The notes: generated from the letters alone by a model not told the origin. A DNA stretch of 64,000 nucleotides from Cytobacillus luteolus (GCF_017873715.1 NZ_JAGGKM010000003.1:310001-374000), one strand, 5' to 3'. Positions 36,958 through 45,537 are shown, counted from the first letter of the stretch. Program-made: numbers and translations.

Positions 36958-37224
36958 GTGGGAGATAGAAAATTATCCTTGAAAAAACTATTTGAATATT
37001 ATGATCAAGTTCTTAGTTTGCCTCATCGTGCTGAGGTAGCGAGAGAACTAAGAGATGAGGATGATTTATTTATGCTTTTATGTTACTCAGAAATGCTAGG
37101 TATTCCTAATCCAGCTTTTTATTATACCCTGGAATTATACCCATATATATTAGAGAAGTTTCATGAGTGGCATTTACGAATGGGGCTTGAAAAGTCGCCA
37201 TTAACGGGGATTCGTTGCTGCTAA
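36958..37224 (+). CDS. Cory-CC-star-type small protein
   Basis: 88 residues ending GIRCC-stop. Tyr-rich helical body (LFEYYDQVLSLPHRAEVARELRDEDD). I recall a family named for the two cysteines directly before the stop, found with CstA and ArsA-like ATPases; the name is from memory. A C-terminal Cys pair suggests metal or client handling. GTG start after GGAGTG. Confidence 0.72.
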   Translation: MGDRKLSLKKLFEYYDQVLSLPHRAEVARELRDEDDLFMLLCYSEMLGIPNPAFYYTLELYPYILEKFHEWHLRMGLEKSPLTGIRCC

Positions 37225-37249
37225 ATAGAGAGAAAAGGAAGTGGTCCGT

Positions 37250-38179
37250 ATGATCCTAGATGATGCAAAAATCATGTTTGTAGGAGGAAAAGGCGGGGTT
37301 GGTAAATCCACTAGTGCAGCGGCACTAGCATTGTTATGTGCTAAGCAGGGAAAGAAAACCCTATTAGTATCAACAGATCCTGCTCACAATGTAGGGGATA
37401 TCTTTCATAAGAACATTGGAAACAAAATCACGAATGTATATCCGAATTTGTTTGCTTTAGAGATAAACCCAATTGAGGAGTCTAAAAGATACATAGAGAG
37501 TGTAAAGGGTAATTTAAAGGGATTGGTCAAATCAACGATGATTGATGAAGTGAATCGTCAAATTGATACGGCTAGTTCAACTCCGGGGGCAGAGGAAGCG
37601 GCTATGTTCGACCGGATTGTGTCCATTGTTCTTAAGGATGGGACAAATTTTGATAAGATTGTGTTTGATACGGCACCAACAGGTCATACCGTTCGACTAT
37701 TATCTCTTCCAGAACTAATGAGTGTTTGGATTGAAGGTATGCTTGAACGTAGAAAGAAGATTAATAAAAACTATTCACAGCTGCTGAATGATGGGGAACC
37801 GGTTGAAGATCCAATTTATGAAGTTCTTCAAAAAAGAAAGGAAAAATTTGCAAAGGTCCGTGAAGTACTATTAGATTCAAAGCAAACGAGATTTATATTT
37901 GTGCTAAATCCTGAAAGACTACCTATTCTTGAAACAGAAAGAGCTATTAAGCTTTTGGATAGTCATCATCTTCACGTTAAAACGTTAATCATTAATAAAA
38001 TCTTACCCGATATGGTTGATAGTGACTTTTTCCGTAGGCGTAAGGAGCAGGAGAAGGAGTATTTGAGTTTAATTGAGACAACCTTTGAAAAGCAAGTTCT
38101 GAAAACTGTGCCTTTATTTGAAGCGGATATTTTTTCAGTAGAAATGCTTGAGAAATTTGCAGACAAGTTAAACAAATAA
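37250..38179 (+). CDS. ArsA/GET3-type ATPase
   Basis: About 309 residues, one ATPase domain. Deviant Walker A GGKGGVGKSTSAAALA, switch I-like STDPAHNVGDIF, switch II FDTAPTGHTVRLL and the A-loop region FVLNPERLPILETERA. Single-domain members resemble the tail-anchored-protein targeting ATPase more than the double arsenite pump. No arsenic genes nearby. ATG 37250 is preferred to GTG 37241 on spacing to AAGGAA. Confidence 0.87.
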   Translation: MILDDAKIMFVGGKGGVGKSTSAAALALLCAKQGKKTLLVSTDPAHNVGDIFHKNIGNKITNVYPNLFALEINPIEESKRYIESVKGNLKGLVKSTMIDEVNRQIDTASSTPGAEEAAMFDRIVSIVLKDGTNFDKIVFDTAPTGHTVRLLSLPELMSVWIEGMLERRKKINKNYSQLLNDGEPVEDPIYEVLQKRKEKFAKVREVLLDSKQTRFIFVLNPERLPILETERAIKLLDSHHLHVKTLIINKILPDMVDSDFFRRRKEQEKEYLSLIETTFEKQVLKTVPLFEADIFSVEMLEKFADKLNK

Positions 38180-38214
38180 CCACAGCATAACAACAATTGC
38201 TGTGGTTATTTGTT
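38173..38214. terminator. Bidirectional terminator
   Basis: AAATAACCACAGC and GCTGTGGTTATTT, perfect 13-bp stem, between convergent arsA-like and dat. Confidence 0.9.
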
Positions 38215-38217
38215 TAT

Positions 38218-39045
38218 TTACTTATAAAGACCACAATATTCGTTGTATAACAAGTTAGTTATTGGTCTATTTGGTGAAAGCGAAATGTCATCTATTTTTG
38301 AAATAGGTAAAATTTCAGCAGATGTACTTGTAATAAATGCTTCGTCTGCTTCATTCAGGAATTCCCGGTCAAACTTCCTTTCTTCAAAGGGAATATTGCA
38401 TTTGGAAGCTAATTTGATAACTGCTGCTCTTGTAATACCATGTAAGATAAAATTTGTTGCGGGTGTTGTAATTAATGTTCCGTTCTTTACAATAAAAATA
38501 TTGCTACTTGAACCTTCAGTGATAAACCCATCTCTGATAAAAATGGCTTCTTCATGCCCGTTTGTAGCAGCCTTTTGTTTTGCTATAACATTTGGTAAAA
38601 GGTTCAAAGACTTAATATAACAGTTCTTCCAGCGTTCATCTTCCATAAGAGTCACGGTTACACCATCGATACGTTTCTTTTTATCAACCACACGAGCATT
38701 TTTGATTGTCATTGACATAACTGAGGGTGTAGTTGGAAAAAGATGTGCTCTTGGTGCAATCCCTCGCGTAATTTGCATGTAAATTTCAGCTTCTGTTAGC
38801 CCCGATTTCTCTAACCCTTCACTAATAATTTCATAGATTCTTTCTGGTGGATAAGGTAGTTCTAAATAAATCGCTTCAGCGCTTTTGACAAGTCTATCTA
38901 AGTGTTCATTTAACAGAAAGGGCTTCCCGTTATACACGCGTATTACTTCATAAACGCCATCCCCAAACTGATGACCTCTTTCTTGAATAGGAACAACATT
39001 TTCATTAATATCGACAAATTGATCTTTATAAAATCCAATCTCCAT
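38218..39045 (-). CDS. dat: D-amino-acid transaminase
   Basis: 275 residues of fold-type IV PLP enzymes. The PLP lysine lies in CYIKSLNLLPNVIAKQKA; ITEGSSSNIFIVKNG and ILHGITRAAVI bind the cofactor phosphate. It converts D-alanine and 2-oxoglutarate to pyruvate and D-glutamate. ATG 39045 is used (GGAGAG site upstream). The peptidase gene ends only 16 bases upstream, so the two are co-transcribed. Confidence 0.92.
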   Translation of the reverse strand: MEIGFYKDQFVDINENVVPIQERGHQFGDGVYEVIRVYNGKPFLLNEHLDRLVKSAEAIYLELPYPPERIYEIISEGLEKSGLTEAEIYMQITRGIAPRAHLFPTTPSVMSMTIKNARVVDKKKRIDGVTVTLMEDERWKNCYIKSLNLLPNVIAKQKAATNGHEEAIFIRDGFITEGSSSNIFIVKNGTLITTPATNFILHGITRAAVIKLASKCNIPFEERKFDREFLNEADEAFITSTSAEILPISKIDDISLSPNRPITNLLYNEYCGLYK

Positions 39046-39061
39046 TAACACAATCTCTCCT

Positions 39062-40111
39062 TTATATAAGTTGATCAATATAATCTCTTAGTGAATAAAG
39101 TGTATTTCCATCTCTGCCAATTGTAGTATTTGCGCTTAATAATGAATTTAAAATTGCTTCTTCTGTAGCTTCTGCAACCGCTATGAAAGACTGATCAATT
39201 TCGTCTTCGTGTAGTTGACTCAACGCTTGCAACCCTGACTTAGAGAAGTGAGGGATCGTATTGGCTGTGGAAAAGCCAATGGCAATATCTCCACTTCCAT
39301 TGCCGATAAAAGAACCAGTTTTACTAAGACCTACACTTGTCCGTTTCAGAATACGTTTTAATTGGCGGTCAGAAACAGGTAGATCTGTGGCGACAACCAT
39401 GATTATGGATCCTTTATCCGATTCTACCTTACTAGGAATAAGAGGCATAAGTCTCTCACCTAGAGGAGTACCTAAAAAAGTGAAGTCTGATAGCTTGCCA
39501 TAGTTTGTTAATACAAGTACACCTAATGTGTACGTGTTGCTATGTATTTCAAACGTTCTGGAAGAAGAACCAATACCTCCCTTTAGTCCGAAACATCTCA
39601 TTCCGGTGCCTGCACCAACACTTCCTTCCTCAAAGGTTTCCGAAGCATTTTGGAGTGCATCTAATACATGTTCATTTGTAACAGAAAAAGAGCGGATATC
39701 ATTTAAAAACATATCATTGCATTCACAAACGATTGGATTAACAGTACCTGTTATTCTGCCAATCTCTTTGTTGGAATCAATCATATACTTTAAAAGAGAA
39801 TCTGCGCAAGTTCCAATACTCAAAGTGTTTGTTAACAAAATCGGTGTTTCAATTGTTCCTAACTCATCTATTTGAATGGTGCCAATCGTCTTTCCAAAGC
39901 CATTGATAACATGTGTTGCACCAATGTATTTTTCTAGGAAGATATTTCCTGTGTGTGGTATAATTGCTGTTACTCCGGTTTGGACAGAGTTATTGCTAAG
40001 GGTCGTGTGTCCAACCATTACACCCTTCACATCTGTAATTGTGTTTTTGGGTCCAGTACTCATTTTTCCAACTTTCAAGCCATAATCTCTAAGTCTTTTT
40101 TTAAGATTCAT
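39062..40111 (-). CDS. DmpA-type (S58/P1) aminopeptidase
   Basis: 349 residues. N-terminal ITDVKGVMVGHTTL is the family opening; GSVGAGTGMRCFGLKGGIGSSSR and the self-cleavage site NG-SGDIAIGFSTAN (Ser nucleophile exposed by autocleavage before it) are intact. DmpA/BapA enzymes act on N-terminal L-residues, D-alanyl amides/esters or beta-peptides. The pairing with Dat suggests release and use of D-amino acids. Confidence 0.9.
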   Translation of the reverse strand: MNLKKRLRDYGLKVGKMSTGPKNTITDVKGVMVGHTTLSNNSVQTGVTAIIPHTGNIFLEKYIGATHVINGFGKTIGTIQIDELGTIETPILLTNTLSIGTCADSLLKYMIDSNKEIGRITGTVNPIVCECNDMFLNDIRSFSVTNEHVLDALQNASETFEEGSVGAGTGMRCFGLKGGIGSSSRTFEIHSNTYTLGVLVLTNYGKLSDFTFLGTPLGERLMPLIPSKVESDKGSIIMVVATDLPVSDRQLKRILKRTSVGLSKTGSFIGNGSGDIAIGFSTANTIPHFSKSGLQALSQLHEDEIDQSFIAVAEATEEAILNSLLSANTTIGRDGNTLYSLRDYIDQLI

Positions 40112-40167
40112 ATTAACCTCCTAATCTACATAATAATCGTTAGTTTATATAAGGAAGTGGTTGTTTG

Positions 40168-40779
40168 GTGGAAGCGTTACTGAACGGAATTATACTAGCT
40201 TTTGGGCTTATTATACCTCTAGGCGTCCAAAATGTCTTTGTTTTTAATCAAGGTGCAAGCGGGCGGAATTTCTATTATGCATTGCCTGCAGTAATCACAG
40301 CAGGGGTATGCGATACAATCCTGATTTTACTTGCCGTTGTAGGAGTATCTGTTTTAGTTTTAACATTTGCTTGGTTTAAATTTATTTTATTTACAGTAGG
40401 AATAGCCTTCTTACTTTATATGGGATATACAATTTGGAATAGTGATCCAAGGCCAAGCGATGATGTCCAAGGTTCTCTGTCTGTGAAAAGACAAATCGCT
40501 TTTGCAGCATCAGTGTCTCTTTTAAACCCCCATGCCATATTAGATACAATCGGAGTTATCGGAACAAACTCACTTCAATATGAAGATACTGATAAGGTCA
40601 TTTTTACAGTGGCTTGCATCACTGTATCGTGGATTTGGTTTATAGGGTTAGCTGCGGCTGGACGTTATGTAGGTAGGATTGATACGGATGGTAGTTGGTT
40701 AAGTAAAATTAATAAACTTTCAGCCATCATCATTTGGGGTGTTGCATTATACCTACTTATCCAAATAATAGGTTCATAA
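40168..40779 (+). CDS. LysE/ArgO-type amino-acid exporter
   Basis: About 203 residues, six helices. N-terminal LGLIIPLGVQNVFVFNQGA-like motif (LIIPLGVQNVFVFNQGA) and SVSLLNPHAILDTIGVIG are diagnostic. Exports basic amino acids. GTG 40168 is chosen because related proteins begin MEAxLxG; TTG 40165 is one codon upstream. Divergent from the DmpA-dat pair. Confidence 0.88.
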   Translation: MEALLNGIILAFGLIIPLGVQNVFVFNQGASGRNFYYALPAVITAGVCDTILILLAVVGVSVLVLTFAWFKFILFTVGIAFLLYMGYTIWNSDPRPSDDVQGSLSVKRQIAFAASVSLLNPHAILDTIGVIGTNSLQYEDTDKVIFTVACITVSWIWFIGLAAAGRYVGRIDTDGSWLSKINKLSAIIIWGVALYLLIQIIGS

Positions 40780-40818
40780 CCATATTTTTATAGGAAAATA
40801 GGCATCCGCACATACAAA

Positions 40819-40855
40819 GTTAACTATAGGCACATATCGTATTAGTGTAGTTAAC
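40819..40855. promoter_or_regulatory. Inverted repeat around SigK-like box before yjcZ copy 2
   Basis: GTTAACTA and TAGTTAAC are perfect 8-bp arms about 21 bases apart. Between them lies CATATCGTA (40833-40841), which matches the sigma-K -10 pattern CATAnnnTA. A regulator could bind the arms across the promoter. Confidence 0.4.
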
Positions 40856-40878
40856 ATTAAAAAAGGGGATGTTTTGAT

Positions 40879-41004
40879 ATGCATTATGGATATCATGATT
40901 ACTGCGGTTATGGCTACGGTGGATATGGATACAATAATAGCTTCGTGTTAATTGTCGTTCTGTTTATTCTTTTAATCATTGTCGGAGCTTCTTATATAAG
41001 ATAA
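40879..41004 (+). CDS. YjcZ family sporulation miniprotein, copy 2
   Basis: 41 residues: [20 protein letters not shown] then [20 protein letters not shown]. Same layout as the copy at 26217, with the hydrophobic tail nearly identical. AAGGGGATG upstream. Likely small membrane-bound spore protein. Terminator follows at 41021-41055. Confidence 0.85.
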   Translation: MHYGYHDYCGYGYGGYGYNNSFVLIVVLFILLIIVGASYIR

Positions 41005-41020
41005 CTTTTAATAGTCTGAA

Positions 41021-41056
41021 ACTCGATAATCGTTATGATTATCGAGTTTTTATTTT
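41021..41056 (+). terminator. Terminator of yjcZ copy 2
   Basis: AAACTCGATAATC and GATTATCGAGTTT around GTTAT, T-rich tail. Confidence 0.88.
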
Positions 41057-41097
41057 TCTGTCTAAAAAAGACATGACCATGAAATAAGTTTTTATGT

Positions 41098-41128
41098 TAG
41101 TAAACCTGAGTTTAAAATTGGTTGACAT
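41098..41128 (+). promoter_or_regulatory. BirA (biotin) operator overlapping the bioB promoter
   Basis: TAGTAAACC, 13 bases, GGTTGACAT. The B. subtilis BirA box is TTGTTAACC, 13 bases, GGTTAACAA: 7 of 9 match in each arm with identical spacing. TTGACA within the right arm (41122-41127) is a -35 hexamer, and TACCAT (41145-41150) 17 bases on is a possible -10. Confidence 0.7.
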
Positions 41129-41185
41129 ATAAAGTGACCTAAACTACCATTAATAAGAAAATAATTCCAAAAAGGGGTAGGAACT

Positions 41186-42187
41186 ATGAACATAAATTGG
41201 TTAGAACTTGCAGATCATGTGATCGCAGGTAAAGAGATTTCAGATCAACAAGCATTATCCATTTTAAATTGTCCAGATGAGGAGCTTTTGCTGCTTTTAC
41301 ACGGTGCATACCAAATTCGTAAACATTATTACGGTAACAAAGTAAAATTAAATATGATTATTAACACTAAGTCAGGATTATGTCCTGAAAACTGTGGCTA
41401 TTGTTCACAATCGTCTATTTCAACCGCACCGATTGAAAAATATAGAATGGTAGATAAAGAGAATATCCTAAGAGGGGCTGAAGCGGCTTACAACTTAAAA
41501 GTGGGTACATATTGCATTGTTGCGAGCGGTAGAGGGCCGAGCGATAAAGAAGTTGACCATGTCGTTTCTGCTGTTGAAGAAATAAAAGAAAAATACGGAT
41601 TAAAGGTTTGTGCTTGTTTAGGGATATTAAAGCCAGAACAAGCCACTAGATTAAAAGAGGCTGGCGTAGATCGTTATAATCACAATGTCAATACGTCTAA
41701 AGAACATCATTCAAATATAACAACGTCACATACGTATGATGATCGAGTAAATACGGTAAACATTGCAAAAGAAGCCGGGATTTCTCCGTGTTCAGGTGTT
41801 ATTGTTGGTATGAAAGAAACAAAAGAAGATGTTGTGAATATGGCGAGAAGTTTGAAAGTACTTGATGCTGATTCAATACCGGTAAATTTCCTACATGCCA
41901 TTGATGGGACGTTGTTAGAGGGTGTGAATGAACTTGACCCTCGTTATTGTTTGAAAGTACTCGCGTTATTCCGCTTTATCAATCCAACGAAGGAAATTAG
42001 AATATCTGGTGGACGTGAGGTTAATCTTAGAAGTTTACAGCCGCTTGGCTTATATGCAGCTAACTCAATCTTTGTGGGTGATTATTTAACTACTTCAGGT
42101 CAGGAAAGTACTGCAGATCATAAGATGCTGGAGGATTTAGGATTTGAGATTGATTATGTCGCTACTAATGATAGAGTAGGGGTGTAA
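41186..42187 (+). CDS. bioB: Biotin synthase
   Basis: 333 residues. Radical-SAM motif CPENCGYCSQ (CxxxCxxC), then YCIVASGRGPS, YNHNVNTS, GIIVGMKET-like GVIVGMKET and RISGGREVNLR carrying Arg of the auxiliary cluster. It inserts sulfur into dethiobiotin. It stands alone, without other bio genes, but with its own BirA operator. GGGGTAGG precedes ATG. Confidence 0.96.
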   Translation: MNINWLELADHVIAGKEISDQQALSILNCPDEELLLLLHGAYQIRKHYYGNKVKLNMIINTKSGLCPENCGYCSQSSISTAPIEKYRMVDKENILRGAEAAYNLKVGTYCIVASGRGPSDKEVDHVVSAVEEIKEKYGLKVCACLGILKPEQATRLKEAGVDRYNHNVNTSKEHHSNITTSHTYDDRVNTVNIAKEAGISPCSGVIVGMKETKEDVVNMARSLKVLDADSIPVNFLHAIDGTLLEGVNELDPRYCLKVLALFRFINPTKEIRISGGREVNLRSLQPLGLYAANSIFVGDYLTTSGQESTADHKMLEDLGFEIDYVATNDRVGV

Positions 42188-42194
42188 TTGTAAA

Positions 42195-42228
42195 AAATAA
42201 CGAAGCTGATAGCTTCGTTGTTATTATC
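42195..42228 (+). terminator. Terminator of bioB
   Basis: ATAACGAAGCT and AGCTTCGTTGTTAT around GAT; T-rich end. Confidence 0.75.
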
Positions 42229-42252
42229 TTATTATTTACTTTGAACCTTGGC

Positions 42253-42660
42253 TGTTCCTTTCGCGGATTCCCATCGGGGAGGGATGCGAGCCACCTCGTC
42301 GCTTAGAAAAGAGTTGTGTATTCTGGTATCAAAGTTTGAATGAGGTATGGAATTAGACTTCAACTCGTTCAAGCACAGAATCGAGGTCTGAATGAGGCCT
42401 GAATTCAGACTTCAAGTTGAACAAGCGCGGAATTGAAGTCTGAATGAAGCCTGACTTCGGACTTCAACTCGCACAAGCATGGAATCGAAGTCTGAATGAG
42501 GCCTGAATTCAGACTTCAACTCAAACAAACATGGAATCGAAGTCTGAATAAGACACTACTCATTTAATTCACTTTTTCACTGGTCTCACTTAGCTCCTGT
42601 GGGTCTCATACTTCCCACACATCCCGCAATAGTCAAGTGCCTTCCGCTTCAATTCACTCT
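42253..42660. repeat. Composite repeat: GC-rich element split by a tandem array
   Basis: The left part (about 42253-42305, GCTGTTCCTTT...GGGGAGGGATGCGAGCC) and the right part (about 42585-42657, GTGGGTCTCATACTTCCC... AGTCAAGTGCCTTCCGCTTCAATTCACTCTT) are the two halves, reverse-complemented and diverged, of the element at 1013-1146. A 52-bp tandem repeat array lies between. No gene is seen from 42188 to 42705. Confidence 0.7.
42326..42553. repeat. 52-bp tandem repeat, about 4.3 copies, each a hairpin
   Basis: The anchor GTCTG (GTTTG in the first unit) recurs at 42334, 42386, 42438, 42490 and 42542, exactly 52 bases apart. Each central unit contains GAAGTCTGAAT and ATTCAGACTTC as an inverted repeat around GAGGCCTGA or a variant. 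Between hairpins is a variable CAACTCnnnCAAGCATGGAATC stretch. There are no non-repeat spacers, so it is not CRISPR. Confidence 0.85.
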
Positions 42661-42705
42661 TCAAATATATTAAATACATAAATTGTTATGCAAAAAGCCT
42701 CTTTA

Positions 42706-43161
42706 TTAAACACTATGTGACCTCTGCCATTCACTATAATGAATTACGCCTAATTCCGGCTTAGATTCTCCATCTAGTACATGAATGTATTCAAGTGAAT
42801 TGCCGTCTGGGTCCTTGAAATAAACAGAAGCAGCTGGCATCCAACAGAGGACCAAGGGTTCTTTTGGCTCTAGGCCAAAACTTGGTACTGATTCTATTTC
42901 TAGCTCTTTTAGCCAGTCAATTGTCCCCATTATCTCCTCATACGAGACATGAAAGGCAAAGTGTCTTGCAACCCACTGATCTTCTGCTACCTCCCACACA
43001 CCAAGCATTTGCTTTTTTTCTTTACCTTCCTGAAACCAGAAAAATGCAGATCTTCTGTCCTCCAATAAATAGGCTAGTGGCATTCCTAGTTTTTGATAAA
43101 ACTGGACAGCTTCCTCTAAGTTTTTCGTAAGGACATGTGTTTCATACAAGTATCCGTTCAT
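42706..43161 (-). CDS. VOC (glyoxalase/dioxygenase) superfamily protein
   Basis: 151 residues, two beta-alpha-beta-beta-beta units. HVLTKNLEEAVQFYQKLGMPLAYLLEDRRSAFFW, RHFAFHVSYEEI and VYFKDPDGNSLEYIHVLD supply the usual His/Glu metal sites. Glyoxalase, thiol transferase or dioxygenase activity cannot be told apart. GGAGGAAAT upstream of ATG. Confidence 0.82.
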   Translation of the reverse strand: MNGYLYETHVLTKNLEEAVQFYQKLGMPLAYLLEDRRSAFFWFQEGKEKKQMLGVWEVAEDQWVARHFAFHVSYEEIMGTIDWLKELEIESVPSFGLEPKEPLVLCWMPAASVYFKDPDGNSLEYIHVLDGESKPELGVIHYSEWQRSHSV

Positions 43162-43356
43162 GTTTATTTCCTCCTATAATTTGATACTTTTAGTATAGTT
43201 TTTGGTTTCATATTAATCGTCATAGAACAGTTGTATTTATTTCTATAGATTTAGTCTTAGGATTTATTCTAAAAACATAGACTTTAGATGTAGAGAGGAT
43301 TTTTTAAATAGAGTAGAGAATTAAAGAGTAAACACAAAAAAGGGAGTAGGATTACT

Positions 43357-44364
43357 ATGAATCTCTTAATTATTGGTGGTACAAAATTTTTAGGCATTCA
43401 TTTGGTAAATGAAGCGATACGTAGAGGACACGAGGTAACCATTTTTAATCGTGGTACCGTTGCGTCAACACTACTACCAGATTCAGTAGAATATTTGGTA
43501 GGTGACAGAGATGGTAACCTTTCTGCACTTGAAGGTAGAAAATGGGATGCTGTTATTGATACGTGTGGTTATGTACCTAGAGTTGTTAAACAGTCTGCTC
43601 AATTATTATCTACAGCATGTGATCAATATGCGTTTATTTCAAGTATCTCTGTCTATAATGACTTTTCAAAAGAAATAGACGAAGCCTCAGAGGTAGGAAC
43701 ACTTAAGGATGAAAATGTCGAAGAGGTATCAGGAGAGACATATGGCCCTCTTAAAGCACTATGTGAAAAGGAAGTAAAATCCTTCTTTCCGGAGGGGGCA
43801 CTTATCATACGTCCAGGATTAATCGTTGGACCAAATGATCCGACAGACCGCTTTACATATTGGCCGGTTAGAGTTGCTAATGGAGGCAATGTGATGGTGC
43901 CAGATTCGGACCATCCAGTTCAATTCATTGATGTGAGAGATTTAGCAGCCTTTACTTTAACTCTGTTGGAAGAAAAGAAAGTGGGAACGTATAACGTTAC
44001 TGGTCCTAAAGAACAACTACGTTTCAAAGAATTTCTAGAAGAATGTAAACGTACTACAATGAGCGACGCAACATTCACTGCAGTTTCTAATGATTTTTTA
44101 CAAGAGCAAAAGGTTGGTTATTGGATGGAACTTCCGCTATACATTCCTGAATCAGACGAAAATATGAAAAGCTTCCTGACAGTTCCAATTCAAAAAGCTA
44201 TTAGTGATGGGTTGCAGATTAGGCCATTGTCAGTAACTATTGAGGATACTGTAGCATGGGATCGCACTAGAAACATAAGTGCTGATGATCGGAAAGCTGG
44301 GCTTTCTCCTCAAAAAGAAGCAGAGGTTCTAAAGAAGTGGAATGAAAAAGAGTTAATACTTTAA
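43357..44364 (+). CDS. NAD-dependent epimerase/dehydratase (extended SDR, atypical)
   Basis: 335 residues. NAD motif IIGGTKFLGIHLVNEAIRRGHEVTIFNRG (GGTxxLG form), catalytic YGPLKALCE (YxxxK) and QFIDVRDLAAF. Related proteins act on nucleotide sugars or are plastid-type RNA-binding SDRs; the substrate is unknown. AAAGGGAG precedes ATG. A terminator (AATCACACGTT/AACGTGTGATT, 44371-44402) follows. Confidence 0.85.
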   Translation: MNLLIIGGTKFLGIHLVNEAIRRGHEVTIFNRGTVASTLLPDSVEYLVGDRDGNLSALEGRKWDAVIDTCGYVPRVVKQSAQLLSTACDQYAFISSISVYNDFSKEIDEASEVGTLKDENVEEVSGETYGPLKALCEKEVKSFFPEGALIIRPGLIVGPNDPTDRFTYWPVRVANGGNVMVPDSDHPVQFIDVRDLAAFTLTLLEEKKVGTYNVTGPKEQLRFKEFLEECKRTTMSDATFTAVSNDFLQEQKVGYWMELPLYIPESDENMKSFLTVPIQKAISDGLQIRPLSVTIEDTVAWDRTRNISADDRKAGLSPQKEAEVLKKWNEKELIL

Positions 44365-44369
44365 TTAAC

Positions 44370-44406
44370 AAAAAATCACACGTTTCTTTCAACGTGTGAT
44401 TTTTCT
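44370..44406 (+). terminator. Terminator of the SDR gene
   Basis: AAATCACACGTT and AACGTGTGATTT around TCTTTC, five Ts. Confidence 0.85.
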
Positions 44407-44476
44407 TTGAATTTGAATAGCTAATCAGATTACACATAACCTATACACATGATAAAGATGACAAGGATGTGTAAAA

Positions 44477-45391
44477 ATGGCAAAAGTATTTGACTGTATC
44501 ATAATAGGTGGAGGATTTGCAGGGCTTCAAGCAGCCATTCAGCTCGGTAGATATAATCACACTATTTTAGTGATTGATTCTAACCATGGAAGATCTACGA
44601 TTTGTAAAAGCTATCATAATATTCTTGGCTATCCTGATGGCGTTAGTGGAGGAACATTACGGAGCCTTGGAAAATTACAGGCAGAGAGCTATGGAGTAGA
44701 ATTTGTAGAAGATGAGGTAACGGATGCAGAGAAGACTACTAATAATTTTATACTGCGCGGGAAATCAGGTGAGACGTATGAGGCAAAAAAAATATTATTA
44801 GCAACTGGTGTGATGGACAGAATACCTGATATTCCAAATATTATGCCGTGCCTAGGATTAACCATTTATGTTTGTCCAGATTGTGATGGGTATGAGGTAA
44901 AGGATGAAAAGGTTGTATTGCTTGGAAGTGGCTCTACAGGAGCTAATCTTGCCCTAACACTTTCATACTGGACAAAACAGATTGTATATATCAATCATGA
45001 TGGAAGGGACTTAGATGAGGAACTTAAATCCAATATACAACAAAAAGGCATCACGTATATAAAGCAAGAAATTGAAAGTGTTATAACAGGTGAAAAAGCC
45101 CATGAGTTTAAGGGTGTTAAGCTCAAGGACGGAACAACGATAGAAGGAGACAGAGGGTTTATCGGATTTGGTGGCAATAAAGTCAAAACAGACCTTGCTC
45201 AAAAACTAGGAGTCGAACGTTTAGAAAACAAACATATCAACGTAAACCCTAGAACAAAAGAAACAAATATAGCCAACGTCTGGGCAGCAGGAGACATCCT
45301 AGCACACTCCGAACAAGTAACAATCGCAATGGGCGACGGCTCCCAAGCAGCAATATGGATCCACAAACGTATTTTATCTGAAATGAAATAA
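44477..45391 (+). CDS. NAD(P)/FAD-dependent oxidoreductase (thioredoxin-reductase-like)
   Basis: 304 residues. FAD motif IIIGGGFAGLQAAIQLGRYNHTILVID, redox motif VCPDCDGYE (CxxC), NAD(P) motif VVLLGSGSTGANLALTLSYW and the C-terminal FAD motif VWAAGDILAHSEQVTIAMGDGSQAA. Length and CPDC fit low-molecular-weight thioredoxin reductase relatives; the true partner is unknown. No thioredoxin nearby. Confidence 0.85.
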   Translation: MAKVFDCIIIGGGFAGLQAAIQLGRYNHTILVIDSNHGRSTICKSYHNILGYPDGVSGGTLRSLGKLQAESYGVEFVEDEVTDAEKTTNNFILRGKSGETYEAKKILLATGVMDRIPDIPNIMPCLGLTIYVCPDCDGYEVKDEKVVLLGSGSTGANLALTLSYWTKQIVYINHDGRDLDEELKSNIQQKGITYIKQEIESVITGEKAHEFKGVKLKDGTTIEGDRGFIGFGGNKVKTDLAQKLGVERLENKHINVNPRTKETNIANVWAAGDILAHSEQVTIAMGDGSQAAIWIHKRILSEMK

Positions 45392-45469
45392 GCGAGTGGA
45401 TTTTAGCGAATAACTCCTATGTATTGTTCTTAGCTAGGTAGTACCTAAGCATAAATAAATACACATCCA

Positions 45470-45510
45470 CCTCGATATTTTTTCATTAAATGAAAGTATC
45501 GAGGTTTTTT
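45470..45510 (+). terminator. Terminator upstream of yodT
   Basis: ACCTCGATA-TTTTTTCA and TGAAAGTATCGAGGT, long stem, six Ts. Confidence 0.8.
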
Positions 45511-45537
45511 ACATATGATTAATTATAGGCATACAAA
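45511..45537 (+). promoter_or_regulatory. Possible SigE-type promoter of the yodT operon
   Basis: ACATATG, 12 bases, CATACAAA. This resembles the sigma-E consensus (ATA-type -35, CATACA-type -10). The yod-kamA genes of B. subtilis are mother-cell sigma-E genes. Spacing is at the short limit. Confidence 0.4.

Noticed and set aside
37241-38179. Arsenite efflux system
   Set aside because: The ATPase has one domain and no arsB, arsR, arsC or arsD neighbours; a CstA-linked role fits the context better.
42326-42553. CRISPR array
   Set aside because: Units are tandem at a constant 52-bp period without unique spacers, and no cas genes are present.
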